Below are positions 1 to 7,849 of a DNA stretch of 64,000 nt, in pieces. The stretch lies in contig NZ_JRMX01000013.1 in assembly GCF_000758825.1 (NCBI RefSeq), positions 1-64,000 on the forward strand, in the 5' to 3' direction. Position numbers and translations under genes: made by a program. The notes beneath the pieces were generated by a model. That model had not been told where the DNA came from. It searched no databases and worked only from the letters and a program-made list of their open reading frames with translations. The DNA is from Arcanobacterium sp. S3PF19. GTDB lineage: Bacteria; Actinomycetota; Actinomycetes; Actinomycetales; Actinomycetaceae. Position 1 is the first letter of the stretch; every line of letters starts with the position of its first letter.

Positions 1-13
1 GGGGGGGGGGGGG
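1..13. repeat. G13 homopolymer tract at the window edge
   Basis: An uninterrupted run of at least 13 G residues begins at base 1, so its true length is unknown. It lies immediately before the likely TTG start (21) of the large surface-protein gene, and the frame of that gene stays open through the tract. Such tracts can change length by slipped-strand mispairing and switch surface proteins on and off. A contig end or sequencing artefact is an equally real possibility, because the window starts inside the run. Confidence 0.6.
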
Positions 14-20
14 ATGCCGG

Positions 21-3000
21 TTGCTTTCAGGCAGACGTTTTACACGCCCCGGCACACATAATTCGGCAGTTTGGCGCAGAGCCCCGAGAATCTTTTCCCT
101 CTGTTTTGTGCTCGCTTTGGTATCCGTGCTTTTTATTTCCGGCGGTCTTGCCCGCGCCTCGCAGTCGTATTGGGATTTTTCCGGCAACGGCTACGTGACC
201 GAAAACAGCATGTTTGTGGGGGACGCCATTCACCGCGTGGACATTTTGGAACCGACAGTGAGCGATGAATGGGTTGGCGGCGAGAAAAAGCGCAAAGTGA
301 CGTGGAAGATTTACTTTAACAATCAGGATGTGATCAAAAAATACCGGGACCAGGTAAACGCCGGTGAAAATCCCGGGAATCTGCCCGAAAACGGCCAGGC
401 ATGGGGTGGGCGTTTTGATTTTTTCGTGATGCTTCCCAGAGCCGTAGACGACAGGCTGACGCGGATTTACCGTGAAACAACAAAAAGACGCGCCAAAAAT
501 ATTTGGCCGGGAGGAAGACTTAAAGTAGTACACGAGTTCTACTGGGATAAAATCGAGGAGGACCGCCCGGGTATGGATATGGGCGGGTTTAACGGAAGTA
601 ATACCCGGTGGACGAGCATACCCGGCGATGGCGACTATGAGAGCATGTGGAGCGAAGCTATGGGCGGTAACTCCAACGGCTGCAATGCCCTGAACGCGGG
701 AGAAGACAAAAAAGAACACTACCCGGACAGACCCGATTCGGAAAATCCTTTGATAAACCACTACATCCAAAGGCCGACGGAAGGCAGCGACGGTTTCTAC
801 ACGGCGTGCGAACTGAGAAAGTGGAAAGCCGAGGGGCATTTCGGCAGAATCCTTAAATCCTGGGAAAAGGGAGACTACACCGTCGGTTTTATGTGGGAAA
901 TCAGCGCGTACACAGACAAAAACGTCGATCCCACAAAGCTTCCTCTGATCGCGGGCATTAAATCGAACGGAAAAACGGGCTACGCCGTCTTCGGCCCCTA
1001 CGACACCGACGGCGACGGCATCACCGATTACGACGAATTCACATACCGCACAAACCCGAAAAAGGGCAACGATTTCCACAATATGTCTATCGACGATGCA
1101 ATGCCGCTCACGCCGAGCACGTCGAAGGGATTTTTCCCCAAGGGGAAATGGGAAGGAGATTCCTCGCAGGGATCTTTCCAATACGATAAAGACGCCAAAG
1201 GCAGACTTGTGCCCTCCGGCCTGCATCCCCCGGGGCTGAAATTCAGGATGCGTGTGCCAAACAACGGCAGCGACAGCGGCGAATGGAAAACGCTGCTTGC
1301 CGACAGAGGCTACTATGACTGGAATAAGTATTACGGTGCGCCGATAACGATCCAAAAGCGCGATCTGCTCACGGGCGCACTGGGCCCGGAGCAGCCGTTA
1401 AAAGATGTTGTGCTGCACACCGACCGAAAACCGGCGAAATTGGAGCCCGGCCATGCGTGGGTGGATCTGCGCACCGGGGATGTGCAGTTTAACCCGAAGA
1501 AAGACCAGTTGGGAAAGATTCGTTTCCACCTGAATCTGCTTTATCCAAAACCGCAGGATTATAACTGTGCGGCGCGGCAGTTTATCCAAAACTCCGAGGC
1601 GGAATTCGATGTCTGGCCGATGTCGCACTATTTCAAACCCAAATATGACGAGACGTCCGTGCCGGCGGGAGATACGAAGCTTTCCGCTCTGCCGTACAAC
1701 GAGCTTGACCGCAGCAGAGCGTTTCCGCCCAACACTTCTTTCGTCAACAGGCAGTATCAGGATCCGAAAACGAAGCGTCCCAAGGGTGAACAGGCCCTGA
1801 CCTGGACGCAGGTGCGGATCGGAGATCTGCACAACGGAAAAGTTGAATTTGCCCCCTATTCGTGGCTGCGCGGCAAAAACAGGACGCCCGTGGTCGTCAC
1901 CTATCCGGACGGATCTTCCTCCGAAGACCCGTATTCGGGCAACAGGGGCGAGCCGGTGTATGCGCCCGTAAACGTGACGGGAAAACAGCCGGGGAACAAC
2001 GATCTGAATCTGGTGCTGCACAGCGGAAGCGGTCCGCGAAATGCGCAGGTGGGAGGCCCACTGCACATGGACGGCGATACGTTCACGCTGAACGCCGCCA
2101 CCGGGAAGCCGATAGATCCGTTTGTGGTGCCCGATTCGTGGTCCACGCTGGGCCTGGGAAAAATCAGCCTGCGCACGCTGTGCAAAGAGGCGAGAACGAA
2201 TAAAGTGGAAACGGGCGGGATCAACGGTATGCGCCTGGACCAAGAGCTTCAGTGGGAGCACGCCCCGGAGGACGCTATCCGAACGTGCAAAGCCGGCGGA
2301 AACTGCGAGCGCGACAAATATCTCTATCACGACGAGAGAAACACCACGGAGCGTTCGCGTGCGCTGTTCAGCGGCACACCCACGGAAACCGGCGATTACG
2401 AGTGCACGGTGTATGCGCTGAAGCCGCCGGCCCTGGCTGCTTTCGATCTTGTTGCCGGGCCGAACGTGAAAAACAAGAACTACGACGTCTCTATTTTGCC
2501 CGCCGCTCAAAAAGGCATATTGTGGCAGTCGAAGAAGATCAGAATCAAAGTGCACACGATGGCTTACTTCTATAATCCGCAGTGGGATTCCACCACGGTG
2601 AAAGCCGGGGAGTCTGCTCTTTCCCCGAAGCCGAAAAGCGTGCAGACCCGCTGGGGCGACGGCAAAATCGGCGATTTGCCGCCGGGAACAAAGTTTGAAT
2701 TCGGAAAATACGGCAAATACGGTGCCGATCCGCTGCCCTGGGCGTATTTTGAAGACGGCAGCGACGGTAAAACGCCGGGAAAGACCGGCGACGGCAGAAT
2801 AACGTTCCGTCCCGATAAATGGATGGATGCCCTTGGCGCTCAGACGCCCGTGATTGTGCGCTACCCGGACGGTTCGAGCTCTCTCGATCCGGATTCGGGC
2901 AACGGCGGAAATGCGATTTATGCGCCCGTAACGGTGACGCGTGATAATCCGGGCAAAGGCGATCTGCATCTGCAGCTATATGAAAACGATTCTTTTAAGT

Positions 3001-3641
3001 CGTTGGACACCCGGCAGGGGATAAACGTAATAGAGGGAATTGCGCTGATCGACAGGCCGTTTATCGACTCGTGGTCTGTGAATCTGCGCGGAAAAATTTC
3101 GCTGCGGATGCTTTGCACACCCAAGGGCAAAAATGCCTGGGGCGAAAAAGTGAACGGTCTGACGTTGGCGAATGTGCACGCATGGGATCATGCGGACCGC
3201 GGAGAGCAGGAGAAGTGCCGGGCGGACAGGCGCAAGTGCAATCCGGGCAAATATCTGTATGACGGTTACGTGCCCGGGGGAAACAGCGCGAACACCATGG
3301 AGCGCACGCAGGGCATTATTGACGGCACTCCCCGGCAGTCGGGTGACTACAGCTGCTCGGTGTATGCGCTGAAGCCCGGTGCGGAGAAGAAGTTTAACGA
3401 GTTTATCGCCCGAAAAACGGGCGGACAGCCGGCGGGAAATGAATTTTCGGGCATGACGCAGGGTATCGACTGGGACCGTTCCACTTTCCCCGTGCGCGTG
3501 GTGAAGAAATTCGACCTTCCGCGCACCGGCGGCATGGGCTGGAATGTGTGGCTGGGAATCTTTGTGGCAGGCTCAACGGCCTGTCTGGCAATAGCGGTTT
3601 GCGCGCGGCGCATGAAAGAATGCGGAGGAGGACGAAACTAA
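21..3641 (+). CDS. Large LPXTG-anchored surface protein with YPDG (Rib-type) repeats
   Basis: A 1206-residue cell-wall protein, probably the minor or tip subunit of the pilus locus or a separate adhesin. An N-terminal signal peptide (hydrophobic stretch about residues 26–46) is followed by a calcium-loop-like DTDGDGITDYDEF near residue 330. Two large homologous modules each contain a YPDGSSS motif (near residues 627 and 948), typical of Rib/YPDG repeats in Gram-positive adhesins. The C-terminus has LPRTG (3516–3530), a hydrophobic span and basic residues, the classic sortase signal. The start is uncertain: TTG at 21 is the first in-frame candidate, but the frame is open upstream through the G tract, so the gene may be 5'-truncated by the window. 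The ATG at 14 is in another frame and stops at 61. The pilin and sortase genes follow on the same strand. Confidence 0.85.
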   Translation: MLSGRRFTRPGTHNSAVWRRAPRIFSLCFVLALVSVLFISGGLARASQSYWDFSGNGYVTENSMFVGDAIHRVDILEPTVSDEWVGGEKKRKVTWKIYFNNQDVIKKYRDQVNAGENPGNLPENGQAWGGRFDFFVMLPRAVDDRLTRIYRETTKRRAKNIWPGGRLKVVHEFYWDKIEEDRPGMDMGGFNGSNTRWTSIPGDGDYESMWSEAMGGNSNGCNALNAGEDKKEHYPDRPDSENPLINHYIQRPTEGSDGFYTACELRKWKAEGHFGRILKSWEKGDYTVGFMWEISAYTDKNVDPTKLPLIAGIKSNGKTGYAVFGPYDTDGDGITDYDEFTYRTNPKKGNDFHNMSIDDAMPLTPSTSKGFFPKGKWEGDSSQGSFQYDKDAKGRLVPSGLHPPGLKFRMRVPNNGSDSGEWKTLLADRGYYDWNKYYGAPITIQKRDLLTGALGPEQPLKDVVLHTDRKPAKLEPGHAWVDLRTGDVQFNPKKDQLGKIRFHLNLLYPKPQDYNCAARQFIQNSEAEFDVWPMSHYFKPKYDETSVPAGDTKLSALPYNELDRSRAFPPNTSFVNRQYQDPKTKRPKGEQALTWTQVRIGDLHNGKVEFAPYSWLRGKNRTPVVVTYPDGSSSEDPYSGNRGEPVYAPVNVTGKQPGNNDLNLVLHSGSGPRNAQVGGPLHMDGDTFTLNAATGKPIDPFVVPDSWSTLGLGKISLRTLCKEARTNKVETGGINGMRLDQELQWEHAPEDAIRTCKAGGNCERDKYLYHDERNTTERSRALFSGTPTETGDYECTVYALKPPALAAFDLVAGPNVKNKNYDVSILPAAQKGILWQSKKIRIKVHTMAYFYNPQWDSTTVKAGESALSPKPKSVQTRWGDGKIGDLPPGTKFEFGKYGKYGADPLPWAYFEDGSDGKTPGKTGDGRITFRPDKWMDALGAQTPVIVRYPDGSSSLDPDSGNGGNAIYAPVTVTRDNPGKGDLHLQLYENDSFKSLDTRQGINVIEGIALIDRPFIDSWSVNLRGKISLRMLCTPKGKNAWGEKVNGLTLANVHAWDHADRGEQEKCRADRRKCNPGKYLYDGYVPGGNSANTMERTQGIIDGTPRQSGDYSCSVYALKPGAEKKFNEFIARKTGGQPAGNEFSGMTQGIDWDRSTFPVRVVKKFDLPRTGGMGWNVWLGIFVAGSTACLAIAVCARRMKECGGGRN

Positions 3642-3755
3642 TCAACAATCTGCACGTTTTCGTGCCGTGCGTTCCGCAGGGGGACGGAACGGCAAATAGC
3701 AAAAAGAAAAACATACAATACAAATACGGTTACAAGTTATAAATAGGAGAGAACA

Positions 3756-5346
3756 ATGAGAAATCCAAAGCGGATCGGGGCTGCGTGCCTCACTGCTCTC
3801 GGTTTGGTGTTCGTCGGCCTGGCGGGAGTGAACGCCGCGGCTGCCGATGCCGAAAAAGCTCCCTGGGATTTGGGCGCTCAGGCGAACACCAAAAAGGGCT
3901 CGATTAAAATTCTGAAGAAAAAGGACGGCGATACCGCAAAAGCCGTTGCCGGCGCGGAGTTCACCGTTACGCAGGTGACACAGATCGACGGCGCGAGTTT
4001 CGATCTGACCAAGCGCGCAGACTGGAGCAAAGTTGCGAAAAAGGTGACGGTGCTCAACGCGCACACGGAAAAGCTCACCGCTAATGCTCCCGCAAAGCCT
4101 GATATCGCCCTCGGTACGTCGACGGCGCAGACGACCAACGGTCAGGGCATAGCCGAGTTTAAGAATCTTGCCATCGGCCTGTACAAGGTTGAGGAAACGA
4201 AAGTTCCCCAGGGCTACGACAGCGACATCGTTCCGTTCTACGTCACGATTCCGCAGATCACGGGCAAAGACGCGGCTGCTGCCACTTATAAATACAATGT
4301 GGAGGTAACGCCGAAGAACAAGGATATTACTTCGAATATCTCCAAGGATCAGAATAGCGGTGCGGTTGTAGGTGCGGGAGATACCATCACCTACACAATC
4401 AAAGCGAATGTAAACAAGTCGAACATGAGCGGCGACAATAAAAAAGATGTAAAGGCTGAAGATATTCAGGGATACGCGATTTTCGACGATGCGCAGGAAG
4501 CCGCATATACCAAAATCGAGGCCGGCAACGTGAAAAGTGTGAAGATGGGTCAGACTACTTTCACACCTGATACCGACTATAAAGTTGATATTCAGGCTAA
4601 AGATGACAGTGATGCGAACAAAAAGACTATTGAGGCCGGGCGTAAGCGTGTTCTGGTTACATTCACCGATAGCGGTCTGACTAAACTGCTGCCGGGAATC
4701 AACAAGACAACTCCCGATAAAGTGGAAGTAACGCTTGAATTCCAGCTGAAAGAGGGAAATACGACCAAGATTCAGAACAAGTACGGTTTCATCCCGGGCA
4801 AAGGCAAGAACGAACCGCCGAAACCGCCGGTAATTCCGAACACTTCCACGGATCTTGATGTGGCAAAGTTTAAGATTAAGAAGATCGATCCGAACGGCGA
4901 TCAGGTGCTGCAGAACGCCAAGTTCAAGCTGTTTGCAACCGAAGATGCGGCAAAGAAGTGTGCCGCCGATCATGCGCAGTGCACCGGAGCTTCCGCTTTT
5001 GGTGAAAAAAACGACCGGCGCAGACGGTTTGACGCCTGAATACAGCGCAAAAGCCGGCGAGAAATTCTGGGCAGTGGAAACACAGGCTCCGAGCAATGAC
5101 TACACGCCGTACAACCATCCGATTGAGGTTAAAATCGACAAGACGGATAACAAGCACATGCAGAATGGCGTCTATATCCTCACCGTGGAGAACATCGCCA
5201 AGGCGGACGTTGACGGTAAGTGGTTTAACCTGCCGAAGACGGGTGCTGCCGGGATCTTCATCTTTGCCGTTCTCGGTGTCGTATTCGTGGGCGCGGGCAC
5301 GGTAATGGCTCTGCGTCGGCGCAACGGCAGGGAAGAGGAAAAGTAA
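3756..5346 (+). pseudogene. Major pilin subunit (SpaA/FimA type), frameshifted near the C-terminus
   Basis: A backbone pilin polymerised by the downstream class C sortase. It starts at ATG 3756 behind a GGAGAG ribosome site and has a signal peptide ending about residue 31. A pilin motif (VEVTPKN, Lys187) should supply the isopeptide-forming lysine, and E-box-like segments are seen (VEETKVPQGY and AVETQAPSNDY). The first frame runs to a stop at 5037–5039. The C-terminal domain with the sorting signal LPKTG (5230–5244), membrane span and RRRNGR tail is in the next frame and ends at 5346. The frames meet at an A7 run (5005–5011). Removing one A gives a continuous protein of about 529 residues. 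As written, the product would lack a sorting signal and be secreted. Sequencing error, real mutation, phase variation or transcriptional slippage could all explain this. Confidence 0.85.
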
Positions 5347-5413
5347 CGGATATTTGCACGCCGACCATCGGATAAGTGCATTAAACACCGAAACCAAAGC
5401 GCGGATGCGCATA

Positions 5414-5460
5414 CCTGCCTGCTTAGCGGCAGACAGGGCGCGTCCGCGCTGCGCCGTTTT
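5414..5460 (+). terminator. Hairpins between pilin and sortase (possible attenuator)
   Basis: Two short stem-loops lie between the pilin stop and the sortase start. The first pairs CCTG-C-CTGC with GCAG-A-CAGG (5414–5437). The second pairs GGCGC with GCGCC (5437–5455) and is followed by GTTTT. A weak intercistronic terminator here would let the major pilin be made in excess of the sortase. This role is inferred. Confidence 0.4.
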
Positions 5461-5501
5461 CGGCAGAAACCGTTTAACATTATTGGAGAGAAAGGGGCAC
5501 A

Positions 5502-6503
5502 GTGATCGCACGGCTGAAACGCATCAGAATAAATCCGCTGCTGGTGATTATGCTCGGAATTCTTTCTCTCCTCTGGCCCGTCACGTCCACGCTGTGGAAT
5601 AACTGGCAGGCAAAAGTAGATGCGAAAGTTTACGAAAAAAAAGTTACGGCACAGACGCGCGAAGTGCGCGAACGCCATCTGAGCGAAGCGCGCGAATACA
5701 ACCGCAAACGCGATGGCTTCCTGCCCAAAGATCCCTACAGCGGCACAACGCCGCACGACAGCCCGCTCTACCGCGAATATCTGCGTGTGCTTTCCACGCC
5801 CGAAGGGCCGATGGGCGTGGTGAAAATTCCGAAGATCAACGTGGATCTTCCTTTCTGGCACGGCACCGACTACGACACTTTGCAGCGCGCAGCCGGCCAT
5901 CTGTTTGAATCCGATCTGCCCGTCGGCGGGAAAAACCGCCATGCGGTAATCACCGCCCACACAGGACTTGCCTTTTCCACCATGTTCGACCAGCTTACGG
6001 AGATGAAGCGGGGAGACATGTTTTACATCTATGTGCAGGACGAAACGATGCAGTATCGCGTGGTGGAGATCAACGTGATCGAGCCCCACGATATCCGTCT
6101 GCTTCAGCGCCGCCCGGGGCGCGACCTCGTCACGCTCGTCACCTGCACGCCATACGGAATCAATTCCCATCGCCTGCTCGTCACCGGGGAGCGTGTTCTG
6201 CCCGATCCTTCCGGTCCTCCGGGATCCGGTTTCCAGTGGACCTGGTGGATGACGCTTTTCTCTTTCGGAATTGCAATGTCGCTTCTGATTCTGCTGCTTC
6301 TGGCCTTTGGCAGACGAAGGGAAAAGGATGATCCGCACGTGCCCCGGCACAGATATCAGGCACCGCAGTCTTCTTCCGCCGGTGCGAACGGGTCCGCGCG
6401 GGCGCAGTCTTTCTCCGCCGAAGATGCGCATTCTCCTTCCGGCGGGGAGGGCGTTCTTCCCTTCTGCGGCGAAGCATCCGGAGGCGGCAGTGGAACTGAG
6501 TGA
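5502..6503 (+). CDS. Class C (pilus-assembly) sortase
   Basis: A membrane transpeptidase that joins pilin subunits by cleaving their LPXTG signals and linking them to the pilin-motif lysine. The 333-residue product has an N-terminal membrane segment (about residues 9–28), a class C lid-like DPY motif in the segment KDPYSGTTP, catalytic His153 (ITAHTGL), Cys215 (LVTCTPYG) and Arg224 (HRLL), and a second C-terminal membrane span followed by a basic tail. This two-span layout is typical of class C sortases. The GTG start at 5502 is preceded by GGAGAGAAAGGGG. It follows the pilin gene on the same strand, so its substrates are most likely that pilin and perhaps the upstream LPRTG protein. The last bases overlap the next gene. 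Confidence 0.93.
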   Translation: MIARLKRIRINPLLVIMLGILSLLWPVTSTLWNNWQAKVDAKVYEKKVTAQTREVRERHLSEAREYNRKRDGFLPKDPYSGTTPHDSPLYREYLRVLSTPEGPMGVVKIPKINVDLPFWHGTDYDTLQRAAGHLFESDLPVGGKNRHAVITAHTGLAFSTMFDQLTEMKRGDMFYIYVQDETMQYRVVEINVIEPHDIRLLQRRPGRDLVTLVTCTPYGINSHRLLVTGERVLPDPSGPPGSGFQWTWWMTLFSFGIAMSLLILLLLAFGRRREKDDPHVPRHRYQAPQSSSAGANGSARAQSFSAEDAHSPSGGEGVLPFCGEASGGGSGTE

Positions 6504-7683
6504 AGCCTGGCTGCGCGTATTGGAAAAACAGCGCGAAATCAGGAGGCAGGGGAACCGGCAGGGAAAATTTTCCAAAGCCACTGCGGCTTTGCTGCGCCGC
6601 GGGTATGAAGAAAAGCGTGAATTTTGGAATAGCGGCGTATTTCCCGGCGTCTGCGAAAGAGAAGAAACGTTTGCCACGCGCCACGCAGATGTGCCGTGCA
6701 GATGGTTTATTCCCTCTTCGTGCCCCGATCCGTCTGTGCCGATAGTGTATTTTCACGGCGGCAGCTATGCGGTGGGAAGCACGCGCACGCACCGCCGTTT
6801 TCTTGCCTCTCTGTGCGAATCCCTGAAAATGAACGTGCTGAGCGTGGACTATGCTCTATCTCCCGATGCGCGCTATCCCGTGGCGCTGGAGCAGATCGCA
6901 GACGTGCTCACGCAGCTGTGTGCCGCGCCCGATGCCGGTTCTTCCGCGCCTGCCGGCCGCGTCTCTTCGCCTGCCGGCCGCGTTTTCCCGCCCGTCGGTG
7001 CGCGGCCCCCGTCTGCATCCGTTTCTGCGGTTGTGCCTGCCGGGGACTCTGCCGGCGCAAACCTGGCGCTCGCGGCCGCTTTGTATGCGCATAATATGTC
7101 TTTGCCGGTGAATGTGCGGGCCCTGCTTCTGTTTTACGGGGGATACGGGTTTTCCGCCGAATCCCCGGATTCCCTTTCGGATGCGGATCTGCAGTATCTG
7201 TATTGGTATCTGTGCGGGCGGGAAGTGCTTCTTCCCGGAGTTCTCGAGCCTGACCGCCCTGCGGGGTCTGCGCCTGCCTCCGCCGTGGCGCCCGCGGCTG
7301 CCTCCGGCGCCGACTCTTCTTCCCCGTCCCCCGATCTGCCGTCCCCCGATCTGCCGTCCCTCGCCCTGCCGTCCGCCGGGCCTCTCCACGCACGGCGCAG
7401 AGCAGAGGTCTGCAGCCGGATAAATGCCGTCGGCGCGCCTTATATGCGTCTGTGCCGGCAGAGCTTCCCCGCTTCGTTTGCGCCGGCACTGATTGTCTGC
7501 GCGCAGGCGGATCCGCTGTGCCAAAATTCCCTGCGGCTCTTTCGTCTCCTGCGCTCCTGCGGTGTATCCGCCCGATACTATTGCCAAAAAGGCGTGGGGC
7601 ACGAATATCTGCAATACGGGAAGTGGCTGCCGGAAGTGATGCAGACCATTGCGGAATGTAAAAAATTCCTGACGGATTCTTGA
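6490..7683 (+). CDS. Alpha/beta hydrolase, HSL-type esterase with a proline-rich insertion
   Basis: A probable carboxylesterase of the hormone-sensitive-lipase family. With the GTG start at 6490 (ribosome site GGAGGCG just upstream) it has 397 residues and overlaps the sortase by 14 bases; a longer reading from 6307 would lie inside the sortase gene. The oxyanion-hole HGG (His89), nucleophile elbow GDSAG (Ser187) and C-terminal acid and histidine (ADPLCQ and VGHEYL) are present. Two low-complexity Ala/Pro/Ser-rich stretches interrupt the fold. One is near residues 150–175 (PAGRV repeats). The other is near 255–295, made partly of 15-base direct repeats (7324–7368) encoding PDLPS units. They probably form surface loops and could vary in length. 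The substrate is unknown. Confidence 0.8.
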   Translation: MELSEAWLRVLEKQREIRRQGNRQGKFSKATAALLRRGYEEKREFWNSGVFPGVCEREETFATRHADVPCRWFIPSSCPDPSVPIVYFHGGSYAVGSTRTHRRFLASLCESLKMNVLSVDYALSPDARYPVALEQIADVLTQLCAAPDAGSSAPAGRVSSPAGRVFPPVGARPPSASVSAVVPAGDSAGANLALAAALYAHNMSLPVNVRALLLFYGGYGFSAESPDSLSDADLQYLYWYLCGREVLLPGVLEPDRPAGSAPASAVAPAAASGADSSSPSPDLPSPDLPSLALPSAGPLHARRRAEVCSRINAVGAPYMRLCRQSFPASFAPALIVCAQADPLCQNSLRLFRLLRSCGVSARYYCQKGVGHEYLQYGKWLPEVMQTIAECKKFLTDS

Positions 7684-7697
7684 TCTCCGTCTTTTTT
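7671..7697 (+). terminator. Rho-independent terminator after the esterase gene
   Basis: A perfect 6-bp stem, GACGGA (7671–7676) with TCCGTC (7686–7691), is followed at once by TTTTTT (7692–7697). It overlaps the esterase stop codon and should end the transcript. Confidence 0.8.
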
Positions 7698-7849
7698 CGG
7701 GCTAGAGTTACTCTTTGACGAAAAAAATAGATCTGTTGTAAAAGTAGGTTGTCGAAATACGCAGGTCTTCGGCAGAGAGAATCGGCCCGCCGCAGAAAAC
7801 ATCTGCTGCCATGTGTCTCTGTGCCTTTGAATTCCGAAAGGATACCGAT

